A DNA stretch of 64,000 nt, from contig NZ_JADMLH010000007.1 of NCBI RefSeq assembly GCF_016464385.1, positions 186,001 to 250,000 on the forward strand. Direction: 5' to 3'. The notes under the pieces are model-generated. The model was not told the DNA's origin. It was given only the letters and a program-made list of their open reading frames with translations, and did not search any database. The translations under genes and the position numbers were made by a program. The stretch comes from Nucisporomicrobium flavum (GTDB taxonomy: Bacteria; Actinomycetota; Actinomycetes; Mycobacteriales; Micromonosporaceae). Numbering within the stretch: position 1 is the stretch's first letter; each line of letters starts with the position of its first letter. Shown here piece after piece: positions 1-7,492 of this stretch.

Positions 1-105
1 GCGGGCCTGCGGGTGCTGACCGCGGACGGCGACGAGAAGGCCTTCCCCGGCCACGACGTGCTGACCACCCACGTCCGCCTCGCCCACGGCGACCTGGCCG
101 CCTGA
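1..105 (+). CDS. C-terminal end of an unidentified protein (partial)
   Basis: A reading frame is open from the first base and closes at a TGA at 103-105, giving the last 34 residues of a protein whose start lies outside the window. The tail is acidic and ends HGDLAA. No motif is recognisable, so no function is offered. A strong hairpin follows 4 bases after the stop, which supports this as a genuine gene end on the plus strand. Confidence 0.6.
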   Translation, partial: AGLRVLTADGDEKAFPGHDVLTTHVRLAHGDLAA

Positions 106-109
106 CACA

Positions 110-137
110 ACGACGGCCCGCCGGAGCGGGCCGTCGT
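110..137 (+). terminator. Intrinsic-type terminator hairpin
   Basis: An 11-bp perfect inverted repeat (ACGACGGCCCG with CGGGCCGTCGT) encloses a 6-nt loop CCGGAG. It lies directly after the stop of the partial gene and before the 3' end of the convergent L,D-transpeptidase gene, so it can serve both. There is only a weak T-run, as is usual in high-GC actinobacteria. Confidence 0.75.
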
Positions 138-154
138 TCGTCCGAGCCGGTGGG

Positions 155-916
155 TCAGGTGCCCGGGCGGCGCCCGATGACCTTGACCCGCATGCCGATC
201 TTGCCGATGCCGTAGTACGCCTTCGCGTCGGAGCCGAGCAGGTTCACGCAGCCGTGCGAGCCGCGCCACGCGTCGTGCAGGTACGTGGTGGTCTGGTGGA
301 AACCGATCCCGCCGACGAAGCGCTGCCAGTACGGCATCCACACCTCGTACGGGTTCGACCACTCCTTGCGCGTCCGCTTGTTGATCTTGTAGCTGCCGGT
401 CGGCGTCCGGTAGCCCTTCATGCCGCTGCGGATCACCGTCGGCTTCCGGTACACCCGGCCGCTGCGCATGACCCACGTGGTCTGGTGCGTGAGGTCCACG
501 CAGAATGTGGTGCCGGTGCGCCGCGCGTGGCACGCCGACGTCTTCGTGGCGGCCAGGCGCTTGGCGACCCCGTACGTCGTGGGGCCCGCGAGCCCGGCGG
601 CCGGCTTGATGCCGTACCGGCTCTGGAACTTCTTGATGGCCTTGCAGTCGGCGGCCGACTGCCTGCCGTCGACCGTGACGGCGCCGAAGCCCCCGAGTTT
701 CTTGAGGTAGCCCTCGACCTGCTTCTGATACCTGCCCGTCGAGCACGAGGCCGCGGCGGCCTTCGTGACGACGACGGCTGCGACCGGCGTCGCGCCGACG
801 GCCCGGGGTACGGCGCCCGCCGTACCCGGGGTCAGCGCGAAGGCGCCGAGGCTGCCGCCGACCGCCGTCGCCACGACGGCGGCGGCGAGGCGCGCGGAGA
901 CCCGCTGCACTCCCAA
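155..916 (-). CDS. Secreted L,D-transpeptidase (YkuD domain) with peptidoglycan-binding domain
   Basis: This cell-wall enzyme is predicted to form 3-3 cross-links or attach proteins to peptidoglycan outside the membrane. The N-terminus has a signal peptide (RVSARLAAAVVATAVGG...). A peptidoglycan-binding-like helical segment (about residues 55-120, with YLKKLGGFGAVTVDG and IKKFQSRYGI) comes next, followed by the YkuD domain. The catalytic signature SHGCVNL is present, with Cys223 as nucleophile and an upstream His in the HDAWRG context. The TTG at 916 was chosen because a strong GGGGAGGA Shine-Dalgarno sits 5 nt before it; a GTG two codons later is the alternative, and the frame also extends upstream to 997. 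The gene follows the CAP-domain gene on the same strand after 126 nt. Confidence 0.9.
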   Translation of the reverse strand: MGVQRVSARLAAAVVATAVGGSLGAFALTPGTAGAVPRAVGATPVAAVVVTKAAAASCSTGRYQKQVEGYLKKLGGFGAVTVDGRQSAADCKAIKKFQSRYGIKPAAGLAGPTTYGVAKRLAATKTSACHARRTGTTFCVDLTHQTTWVMRSGRVYRKPTVIRSGMKGYRTPTGSYKINKRTRKEWSNPYEVWMPYWQRFVGGIGFHQTTTYLHDAWRGSHGCVNLLGSDAKAYYGIGKIGMRVKVIGRRPGT

Positions 917-1042
917 ATCGTCCTCCCCAGGAGATGGTGTGACGCACATCGAAGCACACCGGTGCTCCGGGGAGGGTCGGCCGCACGACCCTGGCACGGA
1001 ACCGGTACGTCGGACCCGGCCGTGCGAGGCTCGTGCGGGCGG

Positions 1043-1882
1043 TCACTGCGGGGTGGCGAAGTCCTGCACCCAGTACGGCGTCCGGTCGGCGGAGAACGCC
1101 AGGCCCACCCCCACCTGGTGCAGCCGGCAGTCGAGGATGTTCTCGCGGTGCTCGGGGCTGTTCATCCAGCCGTCGACGACCTCGTACACGCTGTCCTGAC
1201 CGCGCGCGATGTTCTCGCCGAAGCGCGACCACTCGTAGCCCGCGGCGGCCACCCGCTCGCCGGCCCGGTCGCCGTTGGGGTCCTCGTGCGCGAAGTAGCC
1301 GCGGCGGGCCATGTCGGCCGCGTGCCGGTTGGCGGCGACGATCAGCCGGCGGTCGACCGTGACGTCGTCGCAGCCGGCCCGCCGGCGCTCCCGGTTGACC
1401 AGGTCACGGGCCTGCCGCTGCACGTCGCCGTCCGGGTCGGAGGACATCGCCTGGCTCGCCGTGACGTCGCGGTGCGCGCCGGAGACGGAGTCGGGCTGCT
1501 TGGCCGGGGTCCGCGTCGGCGACGCGGCGGGCGCGGGGTCGTCCGCGGCCGGGCGCGCCGGCGTCGGGCCGCCGGCCGCCGGCTTGGGGTCCTCGGCCGC
1601 CGGCTTCGGGTCGTCGGCCGCCGGCCCGGCGGTCACCGGACCCCCGGGCCGTGCGGGCGCCGGGCCGGTGGCGGGCTCACCCTGGTCATCTGGCTCCGCC
1701 GGATCGGGTACGGCCACAGCACCGCTGGGCAGGTCCGGGACGGCGGGACCGTCCGGCACGGCGATCGACGGCACCCCGGGCAGCTCCGGAGTCGTCTCGG
1801 CACCGGCGCTCGTGGCGACCATGATGCCGCCGGCCAGCACCGCCGACACCGCCACGGCGACCACAACAGCAGGCTTGCGCAT
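1043..1882 (-). CDS. Secreted CAP/SCP-family protein
   Basis: 279 residues. A signal peptide (MRKPAVVVAVAVSAVLAGG...) is followed by a long low-complexity linker rich in Pro, Ala and Asp with repeated DDPKPAAEDPKPAA units, then a C-terminal CAP domain of about 120 residues. CAP hallmarks are visible: NRERRRAGC, ANRHAADMARRGYFAH, GENIARG and HRENILDCRLHQVGVG, including the His/Glu cluster of bacterial YkwD-like proteins. Function within the family is unsettled. The ATG at 1882 follows a GGGGGAC ribosome-binding site by a few bases. It lies upstream of the L,D-transpeptidase on the same strand, so both may act in the cell envelope. Confidence 0.88.
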   Translation of the reverse strand: MRKPAVVVAVAVSAVLAGGIMVATSAGAETTPELPGVPSIAVPDGPAVPDLPSGAVAVPDPAEPDDQGEPATGPAPARPGGPVTAGPAADDPKPAAEDPKPAAGGPTPARPAADDPAPAASPTRTPAKQPDSVSGAHRDVTASQAMSSDPDGDVQRQARDLVNRERRRAGCDDVTVDRRLIVAANRHAADMARRGYFAHEDPNGDRAGERVAAAGYEWSRFGENIARGQDSVYEVVDGWMNSPEHRENILDCRLHQVGVGLAFSADRTPYWVQDFATPQ

Positions 1883-2068
1883 GGGTGTCCCCCGCTCCAC
1901 GGCGCCGCGCCCGGTGCACGCCGCCCTCGGGGGGTACCAACGCCGGCGTGGCCCGGGCGGTGACACGCGGCGGGTCCGGTACCGGCCGGGCGTATCCTCC
2001 CGGAAAGGACTGGGTGACCTGCGGTTTCACCGCCCCGGAGGCGGCGCGGGCGATCGCACAATCGCACG

Positions 2069-2092
2069 GACAAATGCGACACTTCATTCGTC
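2069..2092. promoter_or_regulatory. Imperfect inverted repeat in a divergent intergenic region
   Basis: The 287-nt gap between the CAP gene (leftward) and the acyltransferase gene (rightward) holds an AT-richer patch. GACAAATG and CATTCGTC are inverted with 7 of 8 pairs matching across an 8-nt spacer. Just upstream is a short direct repeat ATCGCACA-ATCGCAC (about 2053-2067). It may be a binding site for a regulator of either gene; no family is suggested. Confidence 0.3.
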
Positions 2093-2157
2093 CGGGGTAA
2101 TCCGCGCGGGCGTACTTGCCGTCCACGCGGACGGTCCCCGCGCCCCACGGCCGTGGC

Positions 2158-2163
2158 TACCGT
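2158..2163 (+). promoter_or_regulatory. -10 hexamer TACCGT, leaderless start for acyltransferase
   Basis: TACCGT fits the actinobacterial -10 consensus TAnnnT and ends 6 nt before the GTG at 2170, with no ribosome-binding site between. This geometry puts the transcription start on the start codon. Confidence 0.6.
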
Positions 2164-2169
2164 GTCGCG

Positions 2170-3483
2170 GTGCGCAACCGCTACCTGGATCTCCTCCGGG
2201 CCGCCGCCATCGTCCGGGTCGTCATCTACCACCTCTTCGGCTGGCCGTGGCTGTCGATCCTGCTGCCCGCCATGGGCATCATGTTCGCGCTGGCCGGATC
2301 GCTGACCGCGGCGTCGCTCGACCGCCGTTCCGCGGGCAGCGTCATCACCTCCCGGCTCCGCCGGCTCCTGCCGCCGCTGTGGCTGCTCGGCGCGATCGCC
2401 GTCCCGGCCATGCTGTACGCCGGGTGGGCGCAGCAGGACGGCGGTGACGACCCGTGGAGCTGGAAGCTGGGACTGTGGCTGCTGCCCGTCGGCGACCCAC
2501 CGGGCAGCCACGCGGGCATCGACGCGTGGGAGCCGCTGTGGTACATCCGGGCGTACCTGTGGTTCGTCCTGCTGTCACCGGCGCTGTACCTGGCGTACAA
2601 GAAGGTGGGCTGGGCCGCCGTGATCGCGCCGGTGGCCCTGCTGGCGGCGCTCGACAAGACCGGTTTCTCGCTCCCCTTCGGCCGGGCCGACTCGGCGATG
2701 TGGGACTTCGCCACGTACGGCGCCTGCTGGATCGCGGGCTTCGCGCACCACGACGGCCGCCTGCACCGTCTGCGCCCGGGCCTGGTGGGCCTGGCGGCCG
2801 TCGTGCTCGGCGGCGCGGCCCTGTACTGGCTGCACGGGCACGCCGGTGACGAGGGCTGGGACCTCAACGACGTCCCGGAGGCGCAGGCACTGTGGTCGCT
2901 GGCGTTCGTGCTCGTGGCGCTGCATTGGCGGCCGGACATGACCTGGCTGGCGTACCTGCGGCCGGTCGACCGGGCGGTGAACCTGCTGAACTCCCGCGCT
3001 GTCACCGTCTACCTGTGGCACAACATCGCGATCGCGGCGATCTGGCCGGTGCTGACCTTCCTCGCCCTGGACGACCTCGGATCGATGGAGGGGCCGGTCA
3101 CGCTCGGGGCGACGTTCGCGCTGACCGCGGTCGCGGTGCTGGCGTTCGGCTGGGTGGAGGACCTGGCCGCACGCCGCCGGCCGCGGCTCTGGCCCGCCAC
3201 CGCCTCGCCAGGCATGCCCGCGAGTGCCGCATTGCCCGAGGCTTCCGCATCGCCAGAGGCTTCTGCGCTGCCCGACGCTTCCGGCCCGCAGCAGGGCTTC
3301 GCGTCACAGCAGGGCTTCGCGCCGCAGCAGAGGCCGTTGCGCGCTGAGATGGGGCCGCTTCCGCCGCCCGTACCGCCGCCGCCCATCCCGCCGCCCCCGG
3401 TCCCGCCGGCCCGCAGGGCGCCGGCACCGCAGGAGGAGCCGGCCGCGATCTCCTGGTTCGCCGGCGATCCCGACCCGCGCTGA
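2170..3483 (+). CDS. Membrane acyltransferase, acyltransferase-3 family
   Basis: 437 residues. The N-terminus VRNRYLDLLRAAAIVRVVIYH matches the opening of acyltransferase-3/OafA proteins (RxxxLDxLRxxAIxxVxxxH), including the His used for acyl transfer. About ten hydrophobic helices follow to near residue 350, then a cytoplasmic tail. The family O-acylates sugars, antibiotics or cell-surface glycans; the substrate cannot be told here. The tail is unusual: repeats of PEASA and QQGFAS (DNA about 3230-3335), then a polyproline stretch (PPPVPPPPIPPPPVPP). GTG 2170 was chosen over the in-frame ATG at 2116 because of the -10 hexamer 6 nt upstream and because homologues start at this point. Confidence 0.82.
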   Translation: MRNRYLDLLRAAAIVRVVIYHLFGWPWLSILLPAMGIMFALAGSLTAASLDRRSAGSVITSRLRRLLPPLWLLGAIAVPAMLYAGWAQQDGGDDPWSWKLGLWLLPVGDPPGSHAGIDAWEPLWYIRAYLWFVLLSPALYLAYKKVGWAAVIAPVALLAALDKTGFSLPFGRADSAMWDFATYGACWIAGFAHHDGRLHRLRPGLVGLAAVVLGGAALYWLHGHAGDEGWDLNDVPEAQALWSLAFVLVALHWRPDMTWLAYLRPVDRAVNLLNSRAVTVYLWHNIAIAAIWPVLTFLALDDLGSMEGPVTLGATFALTAVAVLAFGWVEDLAARRRPRLWPATASPGMPASAALPEASASPEASALPDASGPQQGFASQQGFAPQQRPLRAEMGPLPPPVPPPPIPPPPVPPARRAPAPQEEPAAISWFAGDPDPR

Positions 3484-3487
3484 GCCA

Positions 3488-3521
3488 CCGCGGCCCGGCC
3501 TCGGCCCGCGCCGGGCCGCGG
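3488..3521 (+). terminator. Terminator hairpin after acyltransferase gene
   Basis: A 12-bp perfect stem, CCGCGGCCCGGC paired with GCCGGGCCGCGG, with a 10-nt loop starts 4 nt after the stop codon. It separates the acyltransferase from the chemosensory operon. Confidence 0.65.
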
Positions 3522-3568
3522 CCCGGTGGGTCACGCCGCGCCCGGTGGGGACCTTCTCTCCGGGCCGC

Positions 3569-3622
3569 GGCGAGACTGGAGTGAAAGGTTCTCGCCAACG
3601 GGCCCTAAATCGCCGCTAACCT
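3569..3622 (+). promoter_or_regulatory. Promoter region of the chemosensory operon (TAACCT -10, leaderless)
   Basis: TAACCT at 3617-3622 ends 6 nt before the ATG of the first cheW with no Shine-Dalgarno, so the operon probably begins with a leaderless transcript. Upstream, GGCGAGA (3569-3575) and TCTCGCC (3590-3596) form a 7-bp inverted repeat at about -27 to -54 relative to the predicted start, a suitable place for an activator or repressor. A flagellar sigma-28 promoter was looked for and not found. Confidence 0.5.
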
Positions 3623-3628
3623 GAGCGA

Positions 3629-4114
3629 ATGGGGCAGGTCGGGCAGGCGGCGGCGGGCACGGCCGCCGGGGAGCCGTCGCTGGTGTTCCGGGCCGGCCCG
3701 CTGCTCGGTGCGCTGCGGCTGAGCGAGGTCGTCGAGACGATGCGCCCGCTGCCGGTCCACCATCTGGCCGGTACGCCGCCGTTCATCTCCGGCATCTGCG
3801 TCATGCGGGGCCTGCCGACGCTCGTGGTCGACGTCACCCGCCTGCTCAGCGGCGGTGAGACGGCCGCGGAGCGCTACGTCGCCGTACGGACCGGGCGCGG
3901 AACCGTCGCCCTCGCCACCGGCGCCGTTCTCGGGATCCACACGCTGGCCGCCGACGGCGAAGGCCGGCACGCGGGGCTGCTCGGCGAGGCACCCGCCCGC
4001 CTCATCGCCGCCGTCGGCACGGTCGACGCCCAGCCGGTCCTGCTGCTGCAGAGCCTGCACCTGGTCCCGGACGACGCGTGGGCGGCCGCGGCGGCGACCG
4101 CGGCGGCGTCATGA
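3629..4114 (+). CDS. cheW: CheW-type coupling protein (first copy)
   Basis: 161 residues of a CheW fold, the adaptor that links a chemoreceptor to the CheA kinase. Recognisable core: LVFRAGPLLGALRLSEVVETM, PPFISGICVMRGLPTLVVDV and the C-terminal half AARLIAAVGTVDAQPVLLLQ-like strands. It is the first gene of a seven-gene operon in which every neighbour overlaps the next by 1-4 nt, and its TGA overlaps the cheR ATG (ATGA). Position and size match the WspB role in Wsp-like systems. The ATG is fixed by the TAACCT hexamer 6 nt upstream. Confidence 0.88.
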   Translation: MGQVGQAAAGTAAGEPSLVFRAGPLLGALRLSEVVETMRPLPVHHLAGTPPFISGICVMRGLPTLVVDVTRLLSGGETAAERYVAVRTGRGTVALATGAVLGIHTLAADGEGRHAGLLGEAPARLIAAVGTVDAQPVLLLQSLHLVPDDAWAAAAATAAAS

Positions 4115-5502
4115 TCACGACGGCGGGCGTGGCGAGGTTCCGCGCGGTCCTGGCCGACACCCTGGGGTGGGCCTTCGACGACAAGGACGCCGGCCAGCTC
4201 GCCCAGGTGCTGCTGCGGCGCGCCGACGCGACGGGCCTCGAGCGCGGCGAGTACCTCGCGCGGCTCGCCGCCGGGGACTGGGAGCCGGAACTCGGCACGC
4301 TCGCCGAGGAGCTCACGATCAACGAGACGTACTTCTTCCGGCACGGCGAGCAGTTCCGGGTGCTCGCCGACGTGGCGCTGCCGGAACGGGTCCGGGCGCG
4401 CAGCGCCCAACGGGTCCTGCGCCTGCTCTCGGTCGGGTGCTCGTCCGGCGAGGAGGCTTACACGCTGGCGATCGTCGCGCGGCAGGTGCAGCCGGATCCG
4501 GACTGGATCGTGTCGGTGCTCGGCGTCGACGCCAGCCTGGCGGTCCTGCGGCGGGCGCAGACGGCCCGCTACTCGGCGTGGTCGCTACGGGAGACGCCCG
4601 ACGCCGTACGCGAACGGTGGTTCCACCCCCACGACGGCCAGTACGAGGTCGACGCCCGCATCCGGGCGGCCGTACGGTTCCTCCGGCACAACGTGGCCGG
4701 CGACGACGAGGACCTCTGGCGCCCGGGGCAGTACGACGTCGTCTTCTGCCGCAACCTGCTGATGTACCTGACGCCGGAGGCACGCGACACGCTGATCCGG
4801 CGCATGACCGGTGCGCTGAGCCCGGGCGGCTACCTGTTCCTCGGGCACACCGACTCGCTGGGCAGCGACCCGGACGGGCTCGAGCCGCAGCAGAGCCGGC
4901 ACACGTTCTTCTACCGGCGCCAGTCGGGACACCCCGCCCCGGCCACGCCGCCGCGGATCGCCCCGCCCCGGCCCGCGCCCGCCGCCGCCCAGCCGGCTCC
5001 GCGCCGGCACGTGGACGGCCCGTACGAGCGGGCGATGCGGCTGTTGCGCGAGGAGCGGTTCGCCGAAGCGCTGACCGTCGTGGAGGCGGGACCGGCCGGC
5101 CGGGTCGTACCGCGGGAGCTGCTCCTGCACAGCGTGCTGCTCGCGCAGTCCGGGCGGCTGGAGGACGCGGAGATCGTCTGCCGGCGGCTGCTCGACGTCG
5201 ACGGCCTGTACGCCGACGCCCACCACCAGCTCGCGGTCTGCCTGGAAGGCGGCGCCGCGGTCGACGTGGCGGTCGGCCACTACCGGCTCGCCGCCCACCT
5301 GGACCCCGACTTCGCGATGCCCCGGCTGCGGCTCGGGCTGCTCGCCCGCCGCCGGGGTGAGCGCGAGCGGGCCGCCGACGAGCTGGGCCGGGCGCAGGTG
5401 CTGCTCAAGTACGAGCGGGAGGACCGCATCGCGATGTTCGGCGGCGGGTTCGGCCGGGTCGCGCTGACCGCGCTGTGCCGTGCCGAGGGGGCGCCCCGAT
5501 GA
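4111..5502 (+). CDS. cheR: CheR-type chemoreceptor methyltransferase with C-terminal TPR region
   Basis: 463 residues. The first 270 carry the CheR fold: TINETYFFRHGEQF, the SAM-binding LLSVGCSSGEEAYTLAI, and FCRNLLMYLT. It methylates glutamates on the receptor using S-adenosylmethionine. After a proline/alanine linker (about 280-310), residues 310-460 form tetratricopeptide-like helices (YERAMRLLREERFAEAL, YADAHHQLAVCLEGG, AMPRLRLGLLARRRGERERA). CheR-TPR fusions such as WspC and FrzF are typical of alternative chemosensory systems. The ATG at 4111 overlaps the cheW stop; an in-frame ATG at 4078 would lie inside cheW and was rejected. Confidence 0.92.
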   Translation: MITTAGVARFRAVLADTLGWAFDDKDAGQLAQVLLRRADATGLERGEYLARLAAGDWEPELGTLAEELTINETYFFRHGEQFRVLADVALPERVRARSAQRVLRLLSVGCSSGEEAYTLAIVARQVQPDPDWIVSVLGVDASLAVLRRAQTARYSAWSLRETPDAVRERWFHPHDGQYEVDARIRAAVRFLRHNVAGDDEDLWRPGQYDVVFCRNLLMYLTPEARDTLIRRMTGALSPGGYLFLGHTDSLGSDPDGLEPQQSRHTFFYRRQSGHPAPATPPRIAPPRPAPAAAQPAPRRHVDGPYERAMRLLREERFAEALTVVEAGPAGRVVPRELLLHSVLLAQSGRLEDAEIVCRRLLDVDGLYADAHHQLAVCLEGGAAVDVAVGHYRLAAHLDPDFAMPRLRLGLLARRRGERERAADELGRAQVLLKYEREDRIAMFGGGFGRVALTALCRAEGAPR

Positions 5503-6026
5503 GCCCCGGCCGCCTGCCCGAGCTGCGGGACGCGTTCGACCGCTCGTTCAGCGAGCCCGTACGCCGCCGCAACGCCGACTTCGTGGAGCTGCTGGCCGTC
5601 CGCGCGGGCGGGCGCCCGTACGCGTTACGCCTCGCGCAGGCCTCCGGTCTGCACCCGGACCGGGCCGTCACGCCGCTGCCCGGACCCCAGCCGGCCCTGC
5701 TCGGGATCGCGGGTTTCGGCGGCGCGATCGTGCCCGTCTACGACCTCGCCGCCCTGCTGGGGCATCCGGTGCCGGAGCGGCCGCGCTGGCTCGTGCCGTG
5801 CGCGGGCGCGCCGCCGCTCGCGCTGGCCTTCCACGAGCTCGACGGCCACCTGCGGGTGCCGGCCGACGCGGTCGTGGACGAGCCCGGCGGCAACCCGGGC
5901 GAGAAGGTGCTGCGCGGGATGGTGCCGCTGCCCGGCGGCACCCGGCCCATCGTCGACCTGCCCGCGGCCCGGGCGCTGGTGCACCAGCTGACCGGCCGCC
6001 TCCAGTACGCCCACGAGGAGCAGTGA
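5499..6026 (+). CDS. cheW: CheW-type coupling protein (second copy)
   Basis: 175 residues. CheW-like features include LAVRAGGRPYALRLAQASGL, LLGIAGFGGAIVPVYDLAALLG and GMVPLPGGTRPIVDLPAARAL. A second CheW between cheR and the receptor or kinase genes is the arrangement of WspB/WspD pairs. It starts with ATG overlapping the cheR stop (ATGA) and its TGA shares one base with the ATG of the receptor gene (TGATG). It is clearly divergent in sequence from the first CheW, so the two probably dock differently rather than being a recent duplication. Confidence 0.88.
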   Translation: MSPGRLPELRDAFDRSFSEPVRRRNADFVELLAVRAGGRPYALRLAQASGLHPDRAVTPLPGPQPALLGIAGFGGAIVPVYDLAALLGHPVPERPRWLVPCAGAPPLALAFHELDGHLRVPADAVVDEPGGNPGEKVLRGMVPLPGGTRPIVDLPAARALVHQLTGRLQYAHEEQ

Positions 6027-7492
6027 TGGCCCGACGGACCTTCGGCTACAAACTCACGCTCAGCTTCGGTGTGATCCTGGCACTGGCGCTGGTCATGGGC
6101 GCCTCCTCGGTCGCCGCGCTCGCGGTCGTGGTGGACGCCAAGGACGCCGCGATCCGGGTGGCCGCCGACGACCTCGTCTCCGCGGAACACCTGCGCACGA
6201 AGGCGGAGAGCCGGATCGCCGACTATCGCGCGTACCTGCTCAACGGCAAGCAGGAGTATCTGGACGCGACGAACGCCGACCGTACGGAATTCCTCGGCCT
6301 CGTCACCCAGTTGCGCGGCACCCTGACCGACCCCACCGCGCTCACCCTGCTGCAGGCCGTCTCCGATGCGGAGGCCAAGCACGCGGCGGTGCTGGACCCG
6401 GTGGTCGAGCGCCGCAAGTCCATCGACAATCTGCAAGAGATCGGCCAGCTGCAGGCCACGGAGGTGGCGCCGGCCCGGCAGAAGCTGCAGGACTCGATCG
6501 CCGCGCTGACCACCCGGGTCCGCGCCGATGTGGAGACCGCGCGGCAGGCGGCCTCGGCCAAGGCCAACCGGGCCATCGCGGTGATCATCGGGCTCGCGGT
6601 GCTGGCGATCGTCTTCGGCATGACGGTGGCCGCGAAGCTGAGCCGCGACCTGCGGCGTGAGGTCGGCGCGGCGGTCGGGCACATCCAGAGCTCGTCGGCG
6701 CAGCTCGAGGCGGCCGCCGCGCAGCAGGCCGGGGGCAGCCGGGACCAGGCCAGCGCGATGAGCGAGATCACCACGACGATCAGCGAGCTGCTGATCACCT
6801 CGCGGCAGATCGCGGACAGCGCGCAGCGGGTGTCGAAGATCGCCGAGGAGACCGCGGAGGCGGCCGAGAGCGGCGACGCCACCATCGACCAGACCCGCGC
6901 GTCGATCGCCGCCATCCGCACCCAGGTGGACCAGATCGTGCAGCACATGCTCACCCTCGGGGAGAAGTCGCAGCAGATCGGCGGCGTCGTCGATCTGGTC
7001 TCGGAGCTGGCGGAGCAGACGAACATCCTCGCCATCAACGCGACCATCGAGGCGAGCGGGGCGGGCGAGTGGGGGCGCCGGTTCGCCGTGGTGGCCGAGG
7101 AGATCCGCAAGCTGGCCGACCGGACCGCCGGCTCGGCGAAGGAGATCCGCGCGCTCATCGACGACGTCCGGGGTGCCGTCAACACCACCGTCATGGCCAC
7201 CGAGATCGGCGCGAAGTCCGTCGACGCCGGCGCCCGCAAGTTCGACGACGCCACGAGTTCGTTCCGGCGGATCGCCCAGCTGGTGGCCACGACGAACGAC
7301 GCCACGCGGGAGATCGAGCTGTCCACCAAGCAGCAGACCACGGCGGTGGAACAGGTCAACGTCGCCGCCTCGGACACCGCTCGGGTCACCCGGGAGACCG
7401 AGTCGAGCGCGGTGCAGACCCGGCAGACCGCGTCCCACCTGTCCACCCTCTCCGCCGACCTGCTCGACCTGGTCGGCACCGGGCGCCGATGA
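6026..7492 (+). CDS. Methyl-accepting chemotaxis protein (transmembrane receptor)
   Basis: 488 residues. Membrane helix about 10-35 (LTLSFGVILALALVMGASS), an extracytoplasmic helical sensor to about 185 resembling a four-helix bundle/CHASE3-type domain, and a second membrane helix about 188-208 (AIAVIIGLAVLAIVFGMTV). A long cytoplasmic coiled coil follows, with the conserved signalling hairpin near 328-365 (LAEQTNILAINATIEASGAG, then RRFAVVAEEIRKLA). I see no clear HAMP domain and no C-terminal pentapeptide tether for CheR. It should feed the CheA encoded immediately downstream. The ligand is unknown. Stop and next start overlap as ATGA. Confidence 0.9.
   Translation: MARRTFGYKLTLSFGVILALALVMGASSVAALAVVVDAKDAAIRVAADDLVSAEHLRTKAESRIADYRAYLLNGKQEYLDATNADRTEFLGLVTQLRGTLTDPTALTLLQAVSDAEAKHAAVLDPVVERRKSIDNLQEIGQLQATEVAPARQKLQDSIAALTTRVRADVETARQAASAKANRAIAVIIGLAVLAIVFGMTVAAKLSRDLRREVGAAVGHIQSSSAQLEAAAAQQAGGSRDQASAMSEITTTISELLITSRQIADSAQRVSKIAEETAEAAESGDATIDQTRASIAAIRTQVDQIVQHMLTLGEKSQQIGGVVDLVSELAEQTNILAINATIEASGAGEWGRRFAVVAEEIRKLADRTAGSAKEIRALIDDVRGAVNTTVMATEIGAKSVDAGARKFDDATSSFRRIAQLVATTNDATREIELSTKQQTTAVEQVNVAASDTARVTRETESSAVQTRQTASHLSTLSADLLDLVGTGRR

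Noticed and set aside
351..360. GGGTTCGACC as a tRNA T-loop
   Set aside because: No cloverleaf arms can be formed around it, and it lies inside the L,D-transpeptidase coding sequence.
254..1963. Long plus-strand open frame antisense to the first two genes
   Set aside because: Its Arg/Gly/Ala-rich product has no motif, while the opposite strand encodes two secreted proteins with clear domains and ribosome-binding sites.
3582..3622. Flagellar sigma-28 promoter for the chemosensory operon
   Set aside because: GAAAGGTT and GCCGCTAA resemble the two boxes, but the spacing is 21 nt rather than about 11, and TAACCT in leaderless position explains the start.
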